A program made the translations under genes and the position numbers. The notes below the pieces were generated by a model. That model was not told the origin of the DNA and did not search any database. It saw only the letters and a list, made by a program, of their open reading frames with translations. Positions 55,094 through 64,000 of a stretch of 64,000 nt of DNA are shown in pieces (the first letter of the stretch is position 1; each line of letters starts with the position of its first letter). The stretch is from NCBI GenBank assembly GCA_037893225.1, contig JAZGUH010000195.1, positions 372,001-436,000 on the forward strand, given 5' to 3'. Source of the stretch: Hippasteria phrygiana. Its lineage: Eukaryota > Echinodermata > Asteroidea > Valvatida > Goniasteridae.

Positions 55094-56448
55094 TTAGCAA
55101 TCGAAAATTACCTGGCCATTATTGTCGATCCCACATAAAGCTTCGTTTCTGGCATAGCAAGAATGAAATGTATTTTGGCTCATTCTGTTCTTTTCCAACT
55201 TCAAAAATTCTTTAAGGTGTTTCTTAAACTGGAAAATTATATCAACATCGTAGGGGCTGGAGTAATTATCAAAGACGAGTTTACATCGTATATTCCAAAT
55301 TTGGCGAAGCATTTTCACTATAACAACACTCTGAACGGGTTTCACCCTATAACCAAGAATTCTCTCTGAATCATTAATATGGAAATATTTGTTTCCAGAG
55401 TACTTCCGTAAAAGACCTTCAACAAAGACCCAAGCTTCAATGGTACAAGTGCAATAAATGAACAGGTGATGGTGACTTTCATTCTCCGTTTTACATAATG
55501 GACACAGAATATCGAATTTCTTACCAATTTTGTTCAGAACATCTTTAGTAGGCAGTATCATATGTTTAAGTTTATACCAGAATTGTTTATCTTCGGGGTC
55601 CATTAAATTATTAGTGAAACCATTTTTCCAAACTAAAGGCCATTCTAAGTCTTGGCTGTAGTTAAGGATTTTTTCCAAACGGCTTGGGTTCTGGGTGTGA
55701 TAAATTTCTTCATAATGAGATTACGATAATTAAATTTGGCACAAGAAGTCGATATCTGCACAGGATTGTTGCCTGTGTAGTCATAGAGGACAAGATAATT
55801 ACATAGAAGATTAGCAGGTCCTTCTCTTTTCTCTAAAACCAAATCATAATTAATATGACTTTTTAATCTCGCCATAATTCTTCCCGCATTGATATTCAAA
55901 ATCTTACATTTGTTTGCAAGCTGCCGAAAGGAAATTAATTTACCATTGATAAGAATGTCCTTTATTTGAAAAATACCAGCAGACCTGAGTAAGGGACTGT
56001 CAAGGACCGCATTGTCTCGGGTAACACTGACATTCTTCCACAGAGGGACCCTTTGTGATTCCAATAGACAAGATACAGGGCACTCAAGTTTTCCACCTGC
56101 CTTCCAAAAGGCAATGACCAATTCTTGATAAAAGGAAGTCGTTTTCAAGGGTAATTTATCATTGGAAAAGATATACCAATTTAAGTTGTTTGAACTACTG
56201 GCTTTACAAATCCAATAGTCAAAGAAATACTTCCATTTTCCTTCAGAAGTGCGGTAACGAGTCAACCACTGAATTTTCAGACTCATGAGCTTGCTATGGA
56301 TGTCCATTAAACCGGTTCCCCCCAAATCTATAGGACCAACAATGGTGTCTCTCTTAATCTTTTCTAATTTTCCATCCCAGAAGAATTTCCATACCAAGTT
56401 AGTGATTTTCTTAACCCAATCACTTGGACAAGCAATGACACTTCCCAA
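55094..56448 (-). pseudogene. Tx1/L1-like LINE ORF2, C-terminal part
   Basis: Two overlapping minus-strand frames (56,448-55,645 and 55,678-55,094), joined by a frame shift near 55,670. The first begins in the post-RT region (DWVKKITNLVWKFFWDGK, LGGTGLMDIHSKLMSLKIQW). The second ends with a zinc-binding motif FDILCPLCKTENESHHHLF (zf-RVT type) typical of Tx1/L1-group ORF2 C-termini. Stop at 55,094; the 3' tail reaches a TA run at about 55,010. The protein would be the end of a reverse transcriptase that copies LINE RNA at the target. Confidence 0.8.
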
Positions 56449-56932
56449 ATAATTAATCCCAGCCCCAACGAGAGTATTGACAATGACAGCTTTCCCCCTG
56501 TAAGAAAGATTGCGTTTAGACCATTTGTCAAAAATACACTGAATTTGTTAGTTCGCGGACCCCAATTATCATCTGGAGTGACATTGTTGCCAACAATGAT
56601 ACCCAAAATTTTCAATTTGTCATTACACCAATTAAAGTTACAAGGCTCGTCTTTCCTGTTTTTCCATTTCCCCAACCAGAGACCTTTGGACTTGCAAACA
56701 TTGAGTTTTGAACCGCTGCCCTTACAATAAGTGTGAAGGATGTCCTGAATGACCTCAAATTCACTATTGTCGCTGACAAAAAGATTGGTGTCGTCGGCAT
56801 GCTGAATAAGTCGAACTGTATTCTCGCCTGCCGGGGTCGGAATATCCTTAAGGTTGCGGTTGGACCTGATCAAACTAGCTAAACCTTCAGCACAAATCGA
56901 AAACAATAGAGGTGATAACGGACATCCTTGTA
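56364..56932 (-). pseudogene. Tx1/L1-like LINE ORF2, RT catalytic part
   Basis: Resumes after the CR1-like insertion with GCPLSPLLFSICAEGLASLI (RT block B end) and LIQHADDTNLFVSDNSEF (catalytic ADD), then KLKILGIIVGNN. A frame shift near 56,440-56,480 leads into the next part. It is the continuation of the frame interrupted at about 62,745. Confidence 0.85.
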
Positions 56933-56955
56933 TAATAATAATATAATAATAACAA

Positions 56956-57389
56956 CTTTATTTAAAGATGGTAGCCATGTCACCACGAAGGTGATTTTCA
57001 ATGGGCCATCATACATAAAATCAAAATATACAAGACATTAAAACAGAAGTACATTTAGCAACAAATTACAATAAAAAGCTAAGGCAATATTTGAAACAAA
57101 TATTAAAAGTACGAGAAAAAGATATTTCATGGATACCTTTAACACTCGAGGAAACCCAAACAGGGACGAACATACAAACTGTCCAACAACCCAACCACCA
57201 ATCAACCAACCGACCGCCCAACCGACTGACCAAACGACTGACCAACCAACAAAGAAATAACCCAACAGCTCAACCATCCACCAGTCCCACCCACTGACCA
57301 ACCAACAAATCGCCAAACAAACTGACATACATCCGAAATGTACAAGTAAAAATTTAAAAGGCAGGAATTGCAAGTTCAGAACACACGTA
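56956..57389 (-). other. 3' UTR of the CR1-like LINE
   Basis: Non-coding. Contains ATGGTAGCCATGTCACC near 56,972 and a run of ACCAAC/CGACTGACC words at 57,172-57,305. Both strands have short open frames from the repetition only. Confidence 0.6.
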
Positions 57390-59458
57390 CTAAATGTTAT
57401 GTTCTAGGGAAAATGTATCACAATCATACAGGTTTTGTTTGAGGTCATGTATTAACTTTTGTTTAAAAGTAGCAACATTTGTAACAGCTCTCAAGTTTTC
57501 ATTTAGATTATTCCAAATTGTAGCCCCTCTATACTTAAAAGATCTCTGCCCAGTGGCTAACGTACATCTAGGAAGATAAAAAGCATGGGCATGACTACTT
57601 CTGGTGTTATAATTATGTACCATATTCACATATGTAAACATATCCTTTAAGTAGGATGGGGCATTGCCATGAACAACGTTAAACATTTGCAGCGTCTCAA
57701 AATAATTGATTCTGGTATTAATTGGCAGCCAGCCAAGCTCCTTAAAAAGTTGGACTGTACAGCTATGCTTAACATCCTTAACATCCAAAATAGTTCTGGC
57801 AAATCGTTTCATAATTACATGTATTTTGATTAGTAATTCTTTTCTACAGTTTCCCCAGACAATACAGCCATAATCAATAAGTGGTTGCACTAACCCTGTA
57901 TAAAAATCCTTTCTAGCTTTCAAAGGGAGGAGGTATTTTATTTTATTTAATATATGAAGTCGTCCTCTAAGCTTAGAACATACATTTTCGACATGAATAT
58001 CCCATGAAAGGTAATTATCAAAGTGAACACCGAGCAACTTATGTAATTTCACAGGGGTGATTTGAGAATTGGATCTTCCGACTGAAAATTGATTAATGGC
58101 AGCCATAACCTTTTTACGAGAACCAATTAACATACACTCAGTTTTGTTTATATTGAGAACCATCCGATTATCAGCAATCCATCCTGAAATGGGACACATC
58201 TGGCTAGACAAGTTGTCATTAATTGTTTTTATGTCTCTATCACTTGTGTACAAAGTCGAGTCATCAGCATACATTTCTATTTCAGTACCCTCCATCTCTA
58301 ATATGATATCATTCATGTACAGAATAAACATCAGAGGACCTAGAATCGAACCTTGTGGTACCCCAAGTGTAACAGGCAACTGTTTAGATAGATGGCCATC
58401 ATATGATACACACTGCGTTCGGTTATCAAGATAAGATTTAAACCAGGTCACAGTATTTTCTTCACACCCATACATTTCTATTTTGCGAAGAAGAAGATCA
58501 TGGTCTACTAAATCAAATGCTTTACGTAGATCTATAAGCACTAATCCGCAGAGTTTACCTTGGTCCATGTTTTCATAAAAATAGTTAGTGAGTTTCGTCA
58601 AAACAGTTTGGCAGGAGTGACTTTTCCTAAAACCCGATTGTTGATCCAAGAGGAATTTGTGTTTCACAAGATACGAATAATAGTGATCATATACATGACG
58701 TTCCAATATCTTAGACAACACTGGGAGAACAGAAATTGGGCGATAATTCCCCATGTCATTTGTGTCTCCACTTTTAAAAATAGGCACTACTCTTGCTTTT
58801 TTCCAAATGTCAGGAACAATTCCAGTAGTGAGACTCAAATTACATATGCCGGCAATGTGAGGAGCAACTATATCTGCACTTAATTTCAAAAGCCTGACAC
58901 TAATGCCATCTAAACCAGTGGATTTGGAATTTAGCATTTTACGAAGTTGATCAGAGACAAATTTGTCGCTCATTAATGGCACACTAAAATCTGAAAACTC
59001 ACTCTTCTGTTTCCTATCATTGACAAAATCATGCAATTTAAAAAAATCTGGATTATTATTATCACAATCAGGTCGATATTTCTCACCAACACTGCTGAAG
59101 TGATCATTAAAATCATTGGCAATATTTTTGGCATTAAGGCTGCCAGATGAGTCAGCAGTTGTTTTGTTTAATTTTGGGCAAACAGATGTAAGTGTGTTCA
59201 TGGCTGACTTGACTGTATTCGCCTTTGAGTTGTTCAAGTTATCATGAAAAGTTTGTGTGTAGAATTCCCGTTTCGCAGCTCTGATTAAGTAGTTCACTCT
59301 ATTTCTTGCTTTCCTGTAGGCGAATAACAAAGCCTCATTGTTGGTTCTGCTGAGGCATTGTAAAAGTTTATCCCTTGTACGCATTGCTGACTGGATGAGG
59401 TCGCTCCACCATGGTGGCTGTTGAAGAAGTTTGACTCGTTTTGACACAAAAGGAGCAT
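57390..59458 (-). CDS. CR1-like LINE reverse transcriptase part (685+ aa)
   Basis: A long intact frame. VKLLQQPPWWSDLIQSAMRT begins the endonuclease-RT linker. The RT has KARVVPIFKSGDTNDMGNYR, YRPISVLPVLSKILERHVYD, GFRKSHSCQTVL, LIDLRKAFDLVDHDLLLRKI (block A), LGVPQGSILGPLMFILYMND (block B) and EIEMYADDSTLYTS (catalytic YADD). The C-terminal CR1-type region has DYGCIVWGNC and HNYNTRSSHAH. The stop is at 57,390. The frame continues upstream across the DNA-transposon insertion (DK, then YAPFVSKRVK) into the endonuclease half. Intact apart from that insertion and 5' truncation, so the CR1-like copy is fairly young. Confidence 0.85.
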
Positions 59459-59839
59459 ACTTAGTTAGGGCATTTTAGAAAATGTTCTAACCATCTGTGA
59501 AAAAATTGCTTACCAATAGCTTTCTTCACCAATGTGTTCCTATAGGTGTCTACTAACACCTCTCAATTTATTCCAACCCAAATCAACTGGGAAAATTCTG
59601 GGGAGCCAATCAAAGTTGGGGTACCCGGAGGGCCTGGGCGAAAAATTTGAAAAATGAAAATTTGCCAATACTAGCTTGTGGGATGTCTAACTAGGGGTTT
59701 TGGGGTGTGCTGAATCGATTCCAACCATTAGTTTTGAGTAAAAACGACTCCCTGGCCATAAAAAAATATATTAAAATATAAAATCTATTTTATTATAATA
59801 TTACAAACAGAAACGTATCTCAATTGAAACCTCGGTTAG

Positions 59840-60915
59840 TCAGTTAGTTAGTTCACCCTGCTCATCCAACTCCCCGGCATCTCCCTCACTCCTCTCGTCA
59901 TCTGGCTGGTTGATGTTCTGGCAAGAGTTACCATGACAGTTGCCGCAAGTAGAAATACACTTGACTCCTTGTTTTTTTACAGCAGCACCTGAATGTGCTA
60001 CAGTCCCCCTCACAGTTGCAGCTGACAAACTTCAGAAGATAGTCCGGTGCAATGGGGTCTGTTGAAGGGACTGGTGCATAACCTTGCTCACCGAGCTTCC
60101 ATCCGTAGTCCAGGACATCCAATGATGGACTTTGCAGCACCAGCCAATCTGTAGTCTGGAGATAAGCCCGGTGAGAGTGCTGTGCTGCAGCTCCTGTTGT
60201 CGGGGGCAGTTTCTCAGGTTTGATGCTCCCAGCAGCGGCCCGCTTGCTGAAGATGTCAAATCTCAAGTCCCCCAAGTCTTTGGGTGGTGTAGCGCGGAAC
60301 AGCCGGCATTGATGATGTCATCTTTCTCGGCTCGGATGTCCATAAACACGTCCATGGCCCTCTCCGCTCAGTCTTGCAGAGCTTGGTTAGCAAAGTTGAT
60401 TTGCGCAACCCAGAAATCGCGGACACTGTATCGCAGCCGGAGAAGCTGTGCAAGAAGATCAGATACTTCCAGTATATCTCTGAAAGGGCCTCCCGGATCT
60501 TTCCGACATCGTAAGATGTTTCTTTGGCTGTTGTGAGGAAGATTGGGTGGTCGTCTGCAGCATGATGAATCAGCATAACCATGACGTCGGTGTCCTCAGC
60601 CCTCACCTCAACAGGGGACTCTCTTGCCTCATCTAGAGCTGCCCGGACGATAGAGGTGTCCGCATCATCGGGGCATTGCTGTACACTTATCCCATTTCTA
60701 CCGAATGTCTCAGCAAGTAGCAGAATGAGCTGGGCCTTGATGCTCTTGTTGTCGAGGAACTTTTCTCTTGGAACGATGCTTTTGATGTCTGGGCGAATCA
60801 GAATGTCGCAGCATGCGTTCTTTGTTCGTCTCAGGTGATCATGGTCCTTGGTGGAGCTGCCGTATCCGTCAAAGACCACAGTGATCCGGAGGCACTGGCT
60901 CCCCATGGACTTCAC
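59840..60915 (-). pseudogene. XPG/FEN1-like domain plus Cys-rich C-terminus
   Basis: Minus-strand frame 60,915-60,256: ITVVFDGYGSSTKDHDHLRR, KAQLILLLAETFGRNGISVQ, then acidic clusters DDADTSIVRAALDEA and EDTDVMVMLIHH and LHSFSGCDTVSAISGLRKS. This Asp pattern resembles the FEN1/XPG nuclease fold. A frame shift near 60,260-60,275 leads to DYLLKFVSCNCEGDCSTFRC and, after a run of seven A, GVKCISTCGNCHGNSCQN (cysteine-rich zinc finger), ending in an acidic tail at 59,840. The N-terminal half of the family protein is missing, and the right arm instead repeats the C-terminus. Nuclease function is inferred only. Confidence 0.65.
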
Positions 60916-61028
60916 AAACCGGAGATAGCTCTCGGCGATGTCCTTCCAGGTGAGGTTAGCCTCCCACCTGACAAGGTAGGAGCAAGGTTATGCACCGGTC
61001 CCTTCAACAGACCCCATTGCACCGGACT

Positions 61029-61229
61029 ATCTTCTGAAGTTTGTCAGCTGCAACTGTGAGGGGGACTGTAGCACATTCAGGTGCTGCTGTAAAAAAACAA
61101 GGAGTCAAGTGTATTTCTGCTTGCGGCAACTGTCATGGTAACTCTTGCCAGAACATCAACCAGCCAGATGACGAGAGGAGTGAGGGAGATGCCGGGGAGT
61201 TGGATGAGCAGGGTGAACTAACTAACTGA
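61029..61229 (+). pseudogene. Second copy of the Cys-rich C-terminus in the right TIR
   Basis: The right arm encodes, on the opposite strand, the same FVSCNCEGDCSTFRCCCKK followed by GVKCISACGNCHGNSCQN and the acidic tail to 61,229. It has one substitution (ISA for IST) and the same run of seven A that breaks the frame. It has no upstream nuclease part, so it is a product of the long TIR. Confidence 0.75.
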
Positions 61230-61589
61230 CTAACCGAGGTTTCAATTGAGATACGTTTCTGTTTGTAATATTATAATAAAATAGATTTTATATTTTAATA
61301 TTTTTTTTATGGCCAGGGAGTCGTTTTTACTCAAAACTAATGGTTGGAATCGATTCAGCACACCCCAAAACCCCTAGTTAGACATCCCACAAGCTAGTTT
61401 TGGCAAATTTTCATTTTTCAAATTTTTCGCCCAGGCCCTCCGGGTACCCCAACTTTGATTGGCTCCCCAGAATTTTCCCAGTTGATTTGGGTTGGAATAA
61501 ATTGAGAGGTGTTAGTAGACACCTATAGGAACACATTGGTGAAGAAAGCTATTGGTAAGCAATTTTTTCACAGATGGTTAGAAAATTTT

Positions 61590-62745
61590 CTAAAATGCCC
61601 TAACTAACTTATCAACAACACTGGTGTACATTTGGCTCCAAAGTTGGAGACGTTCGTTTGGATTAGTAATACAGTCTAAGAGGTTCCATGGAACGTTCAT
61701 CAGGTCAAACCTAAATTCGTCAACATTAATATTTTTGATATTTCTATATCTAATATTACGATGGGATAACATTTTAGCAAATGAGCCATTGTGTTTCTTT
61801 ATAATCACAACAGGATAATGATCAGATAAACCAGTATGAGGTACAATTACAGAATGAACGGTTGACTGATTATTGACATAAACATGGTCCAAACACGTGT
61901 TAGACATAATGCGAGTGACTTCTGAAACCAGTTGATTATAACCCATATTAAGCAGATTTGTAACTAAAGACTTCTGAGGTTGCTTAAGAAAATTTAAATT
62001 AATGTCTCCAAGAATGAACACATCCATATTGAGACCGATGGCATTCTCAAAATTATGTTCAATTGTCCGATCCGTCTCGGCATTAGCACTGGGTGGTCTG
62101 TAGACGTAGCCTACGAGAAACTTCTTGGCTCTGGGGGGCTCAATCTGTAACCACATAATTTCGGCATGGTCAGTCTCAAGATCTCTCCTGCGAGTGAAGT
62201 TGATAGCGCTATTAATGTATGCTAATAGTCCACCTCCCTGTTTGCTAGGTCGATCACGCCTTTCCGGCACATGGTACCCATCGATAATCAGTGAGTTGGT
62301 ATCATCTCGCTGACAAAGAAATGTTTCTGATATTCCAATCACATCCAGGGGTCGTGGATTTTCGCATAAGATCAGCTTAAGTTGCTCAAACTTGTTAGAA
62401 ATTCTGTTCAAGTTCCAGCTGGCAATTCGGATACCTTTCATTGGCAGACCACTGAAAATACAATCCGTAGAGCCCACAGAGCTGTCACCTGGTAGTGGTA
62501 TGTCTGGATCTTTTGTCCGACTCACGTTGGGCATCTCAAAGTAGGAGTCGTTCAAACGAGGCAGGGCACATGTACCGCATGTAAATGACAATTGACAATT
62601 GGCTTTGTGGAGCTTGTATATGCGAAGAGTCATGCCTGCACACTTCAAGTGGAAAAATTCTGTACAAAGTGCGCACTGGATTTGACGGTGATTTTTTTGA
62701 ACCCTGCTATCACAAGATGGGCAGATCAAAAGATTACCACGTTGG
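61590..62745 (-). CDS. CR1-like LINE: PHD finger and AP endonuclease part
   Basis: PHD-type zinc finger CPSCDSRVQKNHRQIQCALC, FHLKCAG and FTCGTCAL (about 62,735-62,560). Then the endonuclease: IRIASWNLNRISNKFEQLKL, VIGISETFL (catalytic Glu), KQGGGLLAYINSAI, VGYVYRPPSANAET, VFILGDINLNFL (GDxN), TCLDHVYVN and TGLSDHYPVVIIKK (SDHxPV). It runs to DK at about 61,609 and meets the DNA transposon; the last residues LVRAF and stop come from the transposon end. It has no start codon of its own: its frame is fused upstream to the Tx1/L1-like RT. The enzyme would nick target DNA to prime reverse transcription. Confidence 0.85.
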
Positions 62746-63755
62746 ATCTTAATAGGGTTACCAACGAAATTATTAAGGATAATACGACAATTGGGTTCAC
62801 TATACAAAAGTTTAATCCACTGTGTCAGGGTGGGGGGAATACCCATTTTGTGCATAACAGAGAACATAAAATTCCAATTAATCCTATCGAAGGCCTTTTC
62901 TTGGTCGATACTTATGATGGCGGCTTCAAGATTCTCCCAATTGACATAATCTACAATATCGCGAAGAATCATGAGATTTTCGTGAATTTTTCTATTAGGC
63001 ACACCACACGTCTGCTCTTCACCAATGATAAAGGGCATGACAAGTTTAAGACGATTAGTAATGACCTTAGACAATATTTTGTAGTCAACTGTGAGGAGAC
63101 TTATTGGACGCCAGTTCTTAAATTCATATCTACTGCCAGAATTCTTGTAAATAAACCTAATGAGGGCGGTGTTCATGGAATTGCCCAGAAAACCTTTTTG
63201 AAAACATTCCTCATAAACATCCAGAATATCAGACTTCATGATGTCCCAGCTGGCTTGATAAAACTCTACCGTAAGACCATCAATTCCAGGAGATTTATTT
63301 TTATTCATTTGGAAAAGGGCCATTTTCACTTCGTCAATCGTAATATCCTTATCTAGATCATTAATAACAGTATTGGGAAAGGACTTGTGATCGATACTAG
63401 AAATAATCTCATCTAAATGAGGCACAGAAATATTCTCCAGCTTAAAGAGGTCACCATAAAAATGATTGGCACAATTAAGCATGGTGTCAGGCTGATCAGC
63501 ATAATTTCCTTCAGGAGTAAGAAGCTTTTCTATTTTGTTACTTTGGATATGTTGCTTTTCGAGATTAAGGAAGAACTTAGACGCCTTTTCACCTTCGTCT
63601 TTGATGGTGTTACGCACTCTAATTTTAGCTTTCTTCCATTCATTTAACTGATAATTCTTAAGCTGGGCTTCAATGTCATTGACAAGATCAATATTGACTT
63701 TACCAGGATTATTAATCAAGAGGTCATAACGTTTTTGGAGATTATTTTGTCTCAT
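62746..63755 (-). pseudogene. Tx1/L1-like LINE ORF2, RT N-terminal part
   Basis: Reads RKRYDLL-type linker to KASKFFLNLEKQHIQSNKIE, MNKNKSPGIDGLTVEFYQAS, FKNWRPISLLTVDYKILSKV, IIGEEQTCGVPNRKIHENLM, IISIDQEKAFDRINWNFMFS (block A, catalytic Asp) and NNFVGNPIKIQRG at about 62,750. There the CR1-like element begins, in the same frame by chance, giving a continuous 721-codon chimeric frame to 61,590. Upstream, an in-frame TAA (63,798-63,800) separates it from the endonuclease linker. The RT continues at 56,932. Confidence 0.85.
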
Positions 63756-63797
63756 TTTTAGGTTTCTAGCTTTCTCTTTACCGAAATCTTGAATAAT

Positions 63798-63980
63798 TTA
63801 TTTCAGTCGAAACTTACCCATTTCCCACCATGAAAGGAGGGAATCGTACTTTCGTTTTTGGCCTTTCCAAAAATTCCAGAAAATATTGATTCTAGATAGA
63901 CAATCACTATCCTTCAACAAATCATTGTTGCATATCCATCTGCCTTGACCATGGGGGTTATTGACGTCGTGTAATTTCAA
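63798..63980 (-). pseudogene. Tx1/L1-like LINE, endonuclease-RT linker fragment
   Basis: KLHDVNNPHGQGRWICNNDL, LSRINIFWNFWKGQKRKYD and SLLSWWEMGKFRLK lead to a TAA stop at 63,798. Beyond it the same frame continues IIQDFGKEKARNLKMRQNNL, so the stop is a disabling point mutation within ORF2. The endonuclease itself lies beyond the window end. Confidence 0.75.
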
Positions 63981-64000
63981 ACCAACAATATTGTGATCTG

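Larger units (their letters stand above)
59462..61606. mobile_element. Academ-like DNA transposon with ~620-bp TIRs
   Basis: The ends TAGTTAGGGCATTTTAGAAA and its complement are flanked by ACT (59,459-59,461 and 61,607-61,609). Removing the element and one ACT restores the CR1-like frame. The arms are 59,462-60,085 and about 60,975-61,606. The centre codes for an XPG/FEN1-like domain and the arms for a cysteine-rich module. A 3-4 bp duplication, XPG nuclease and Cys8 zinc finger are the known features of Academ. Confidence 0.7.
56930..62745 (-). mobile_element. CR1-like LINE, 5'-truncated
   Basis: The element starts in the middle of a PHD finger at about 62,735 and runs PHD, AP endonuclease, RT, and a 3' UTR with an ACCAACYGAC-rich stretch (57,170-57,310). 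It ends in an ATA/TTA microsatellite (56,930-56,955). It inserted into the RT of the Tx1/L1-like LINE between its IQRG and GCPLSP blocks. It is interrupted at 59,462-61,606 by a DNA transposon. Confidence 0.8.

Noticed and set aside
62592..63356. 254-codon plus-strand ORF antisense to the LINE
   Set aside because: It is a shadow of the well-supported minus-strand RT and PHD frame; no independent motif.

Overview
This 64-kb window looks like repeat-rich nuclear DNA of an animal, most likely a marine invertebrate. The evidence is spliced transposase genes with GT-AG introns, LINEs, DIRS/Ngaro-type tyrosine-recombinase retrotransposons, PIF/Harbinger-type and THAP-containing DNA transposons, many minisatellites, and no bacterial-style gene packing. 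Frequent AGGCCTA words and this mix of elements would fit an echinoderm, hemichordate or amphioxus, but the species cannot be fixed from the sequence. I found no convincing host gene, tRNA, rRNA or CRISPR array. Nearly everything recognisable is a transposable element (TE) or a repeat, often nested.

Layout. 1-10,560: a large imperfect inverted repeat with a ~215-bp satellite and two broken copies of a Myb/SANT-like transposon gene, one split by a MITE with a TTA target duplication; a 1,849-bp tandem duplication extends it. 10,600-14,600: diverged repeats, a foldback element built of 22-bp units, and ACGTTG-rich repeats. 14,595-17,390: a TAA-flanked element holding two further foldback structures. 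17,450-19,010: a HARBI1-like transposase remnant. 19,077-23,061: a nearly complete two-gene element, with a spliced accessory gene on + and a spliced DDE transposase on -. 23,158-30,060: two TTAA-flanked elements and a third truncated copy, in a 2,650-bp tandem array and each with a cysteine-rich ORF. 30,868-34,083: an element with ~160-bp terminal inverted repeats, a relative of the accessory exon and a 125-bp higher-order minisatellite.

34,810-41,647: a DIRS-like retrotransposon (RT, RNase H, tyrosine recombinase) split by a 4,466-bp TIR element with a 9-bp target duplication; that element contains another long-TIR element and two MITEs. 42,498-45,853: a second DIRS-like element on the - strand (gag, zinc knuckle, RT, RNase H, recombinase start). 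45,852-52,093: a long-inverted-repeat element whose two arms each carry a THAP-domain gene copy and whose centre carries a decayed large TE protein; a Harbinger-type element with an 11-bp satellite sits in one arm, and the other arm preserves the empty site. 52,865-54,625: the 3' end of a Ngaro-like element (recombinase C-terminus, SGNH-hydrolase-like ORF, repeat array). 54,757-63,980: a Tx1/L1-like LINE interrupted by a 5'-truncated CR1-like LINE, which is itself interrupted by an Academ-like DNA transposon.

The genes do not form a host pathway. They are separate mobile-element machineries, and their insertion order can be read from target-site duplications and interrupted reading frames. 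All family assignments rest on motifs recognised by eye; no database search was run.
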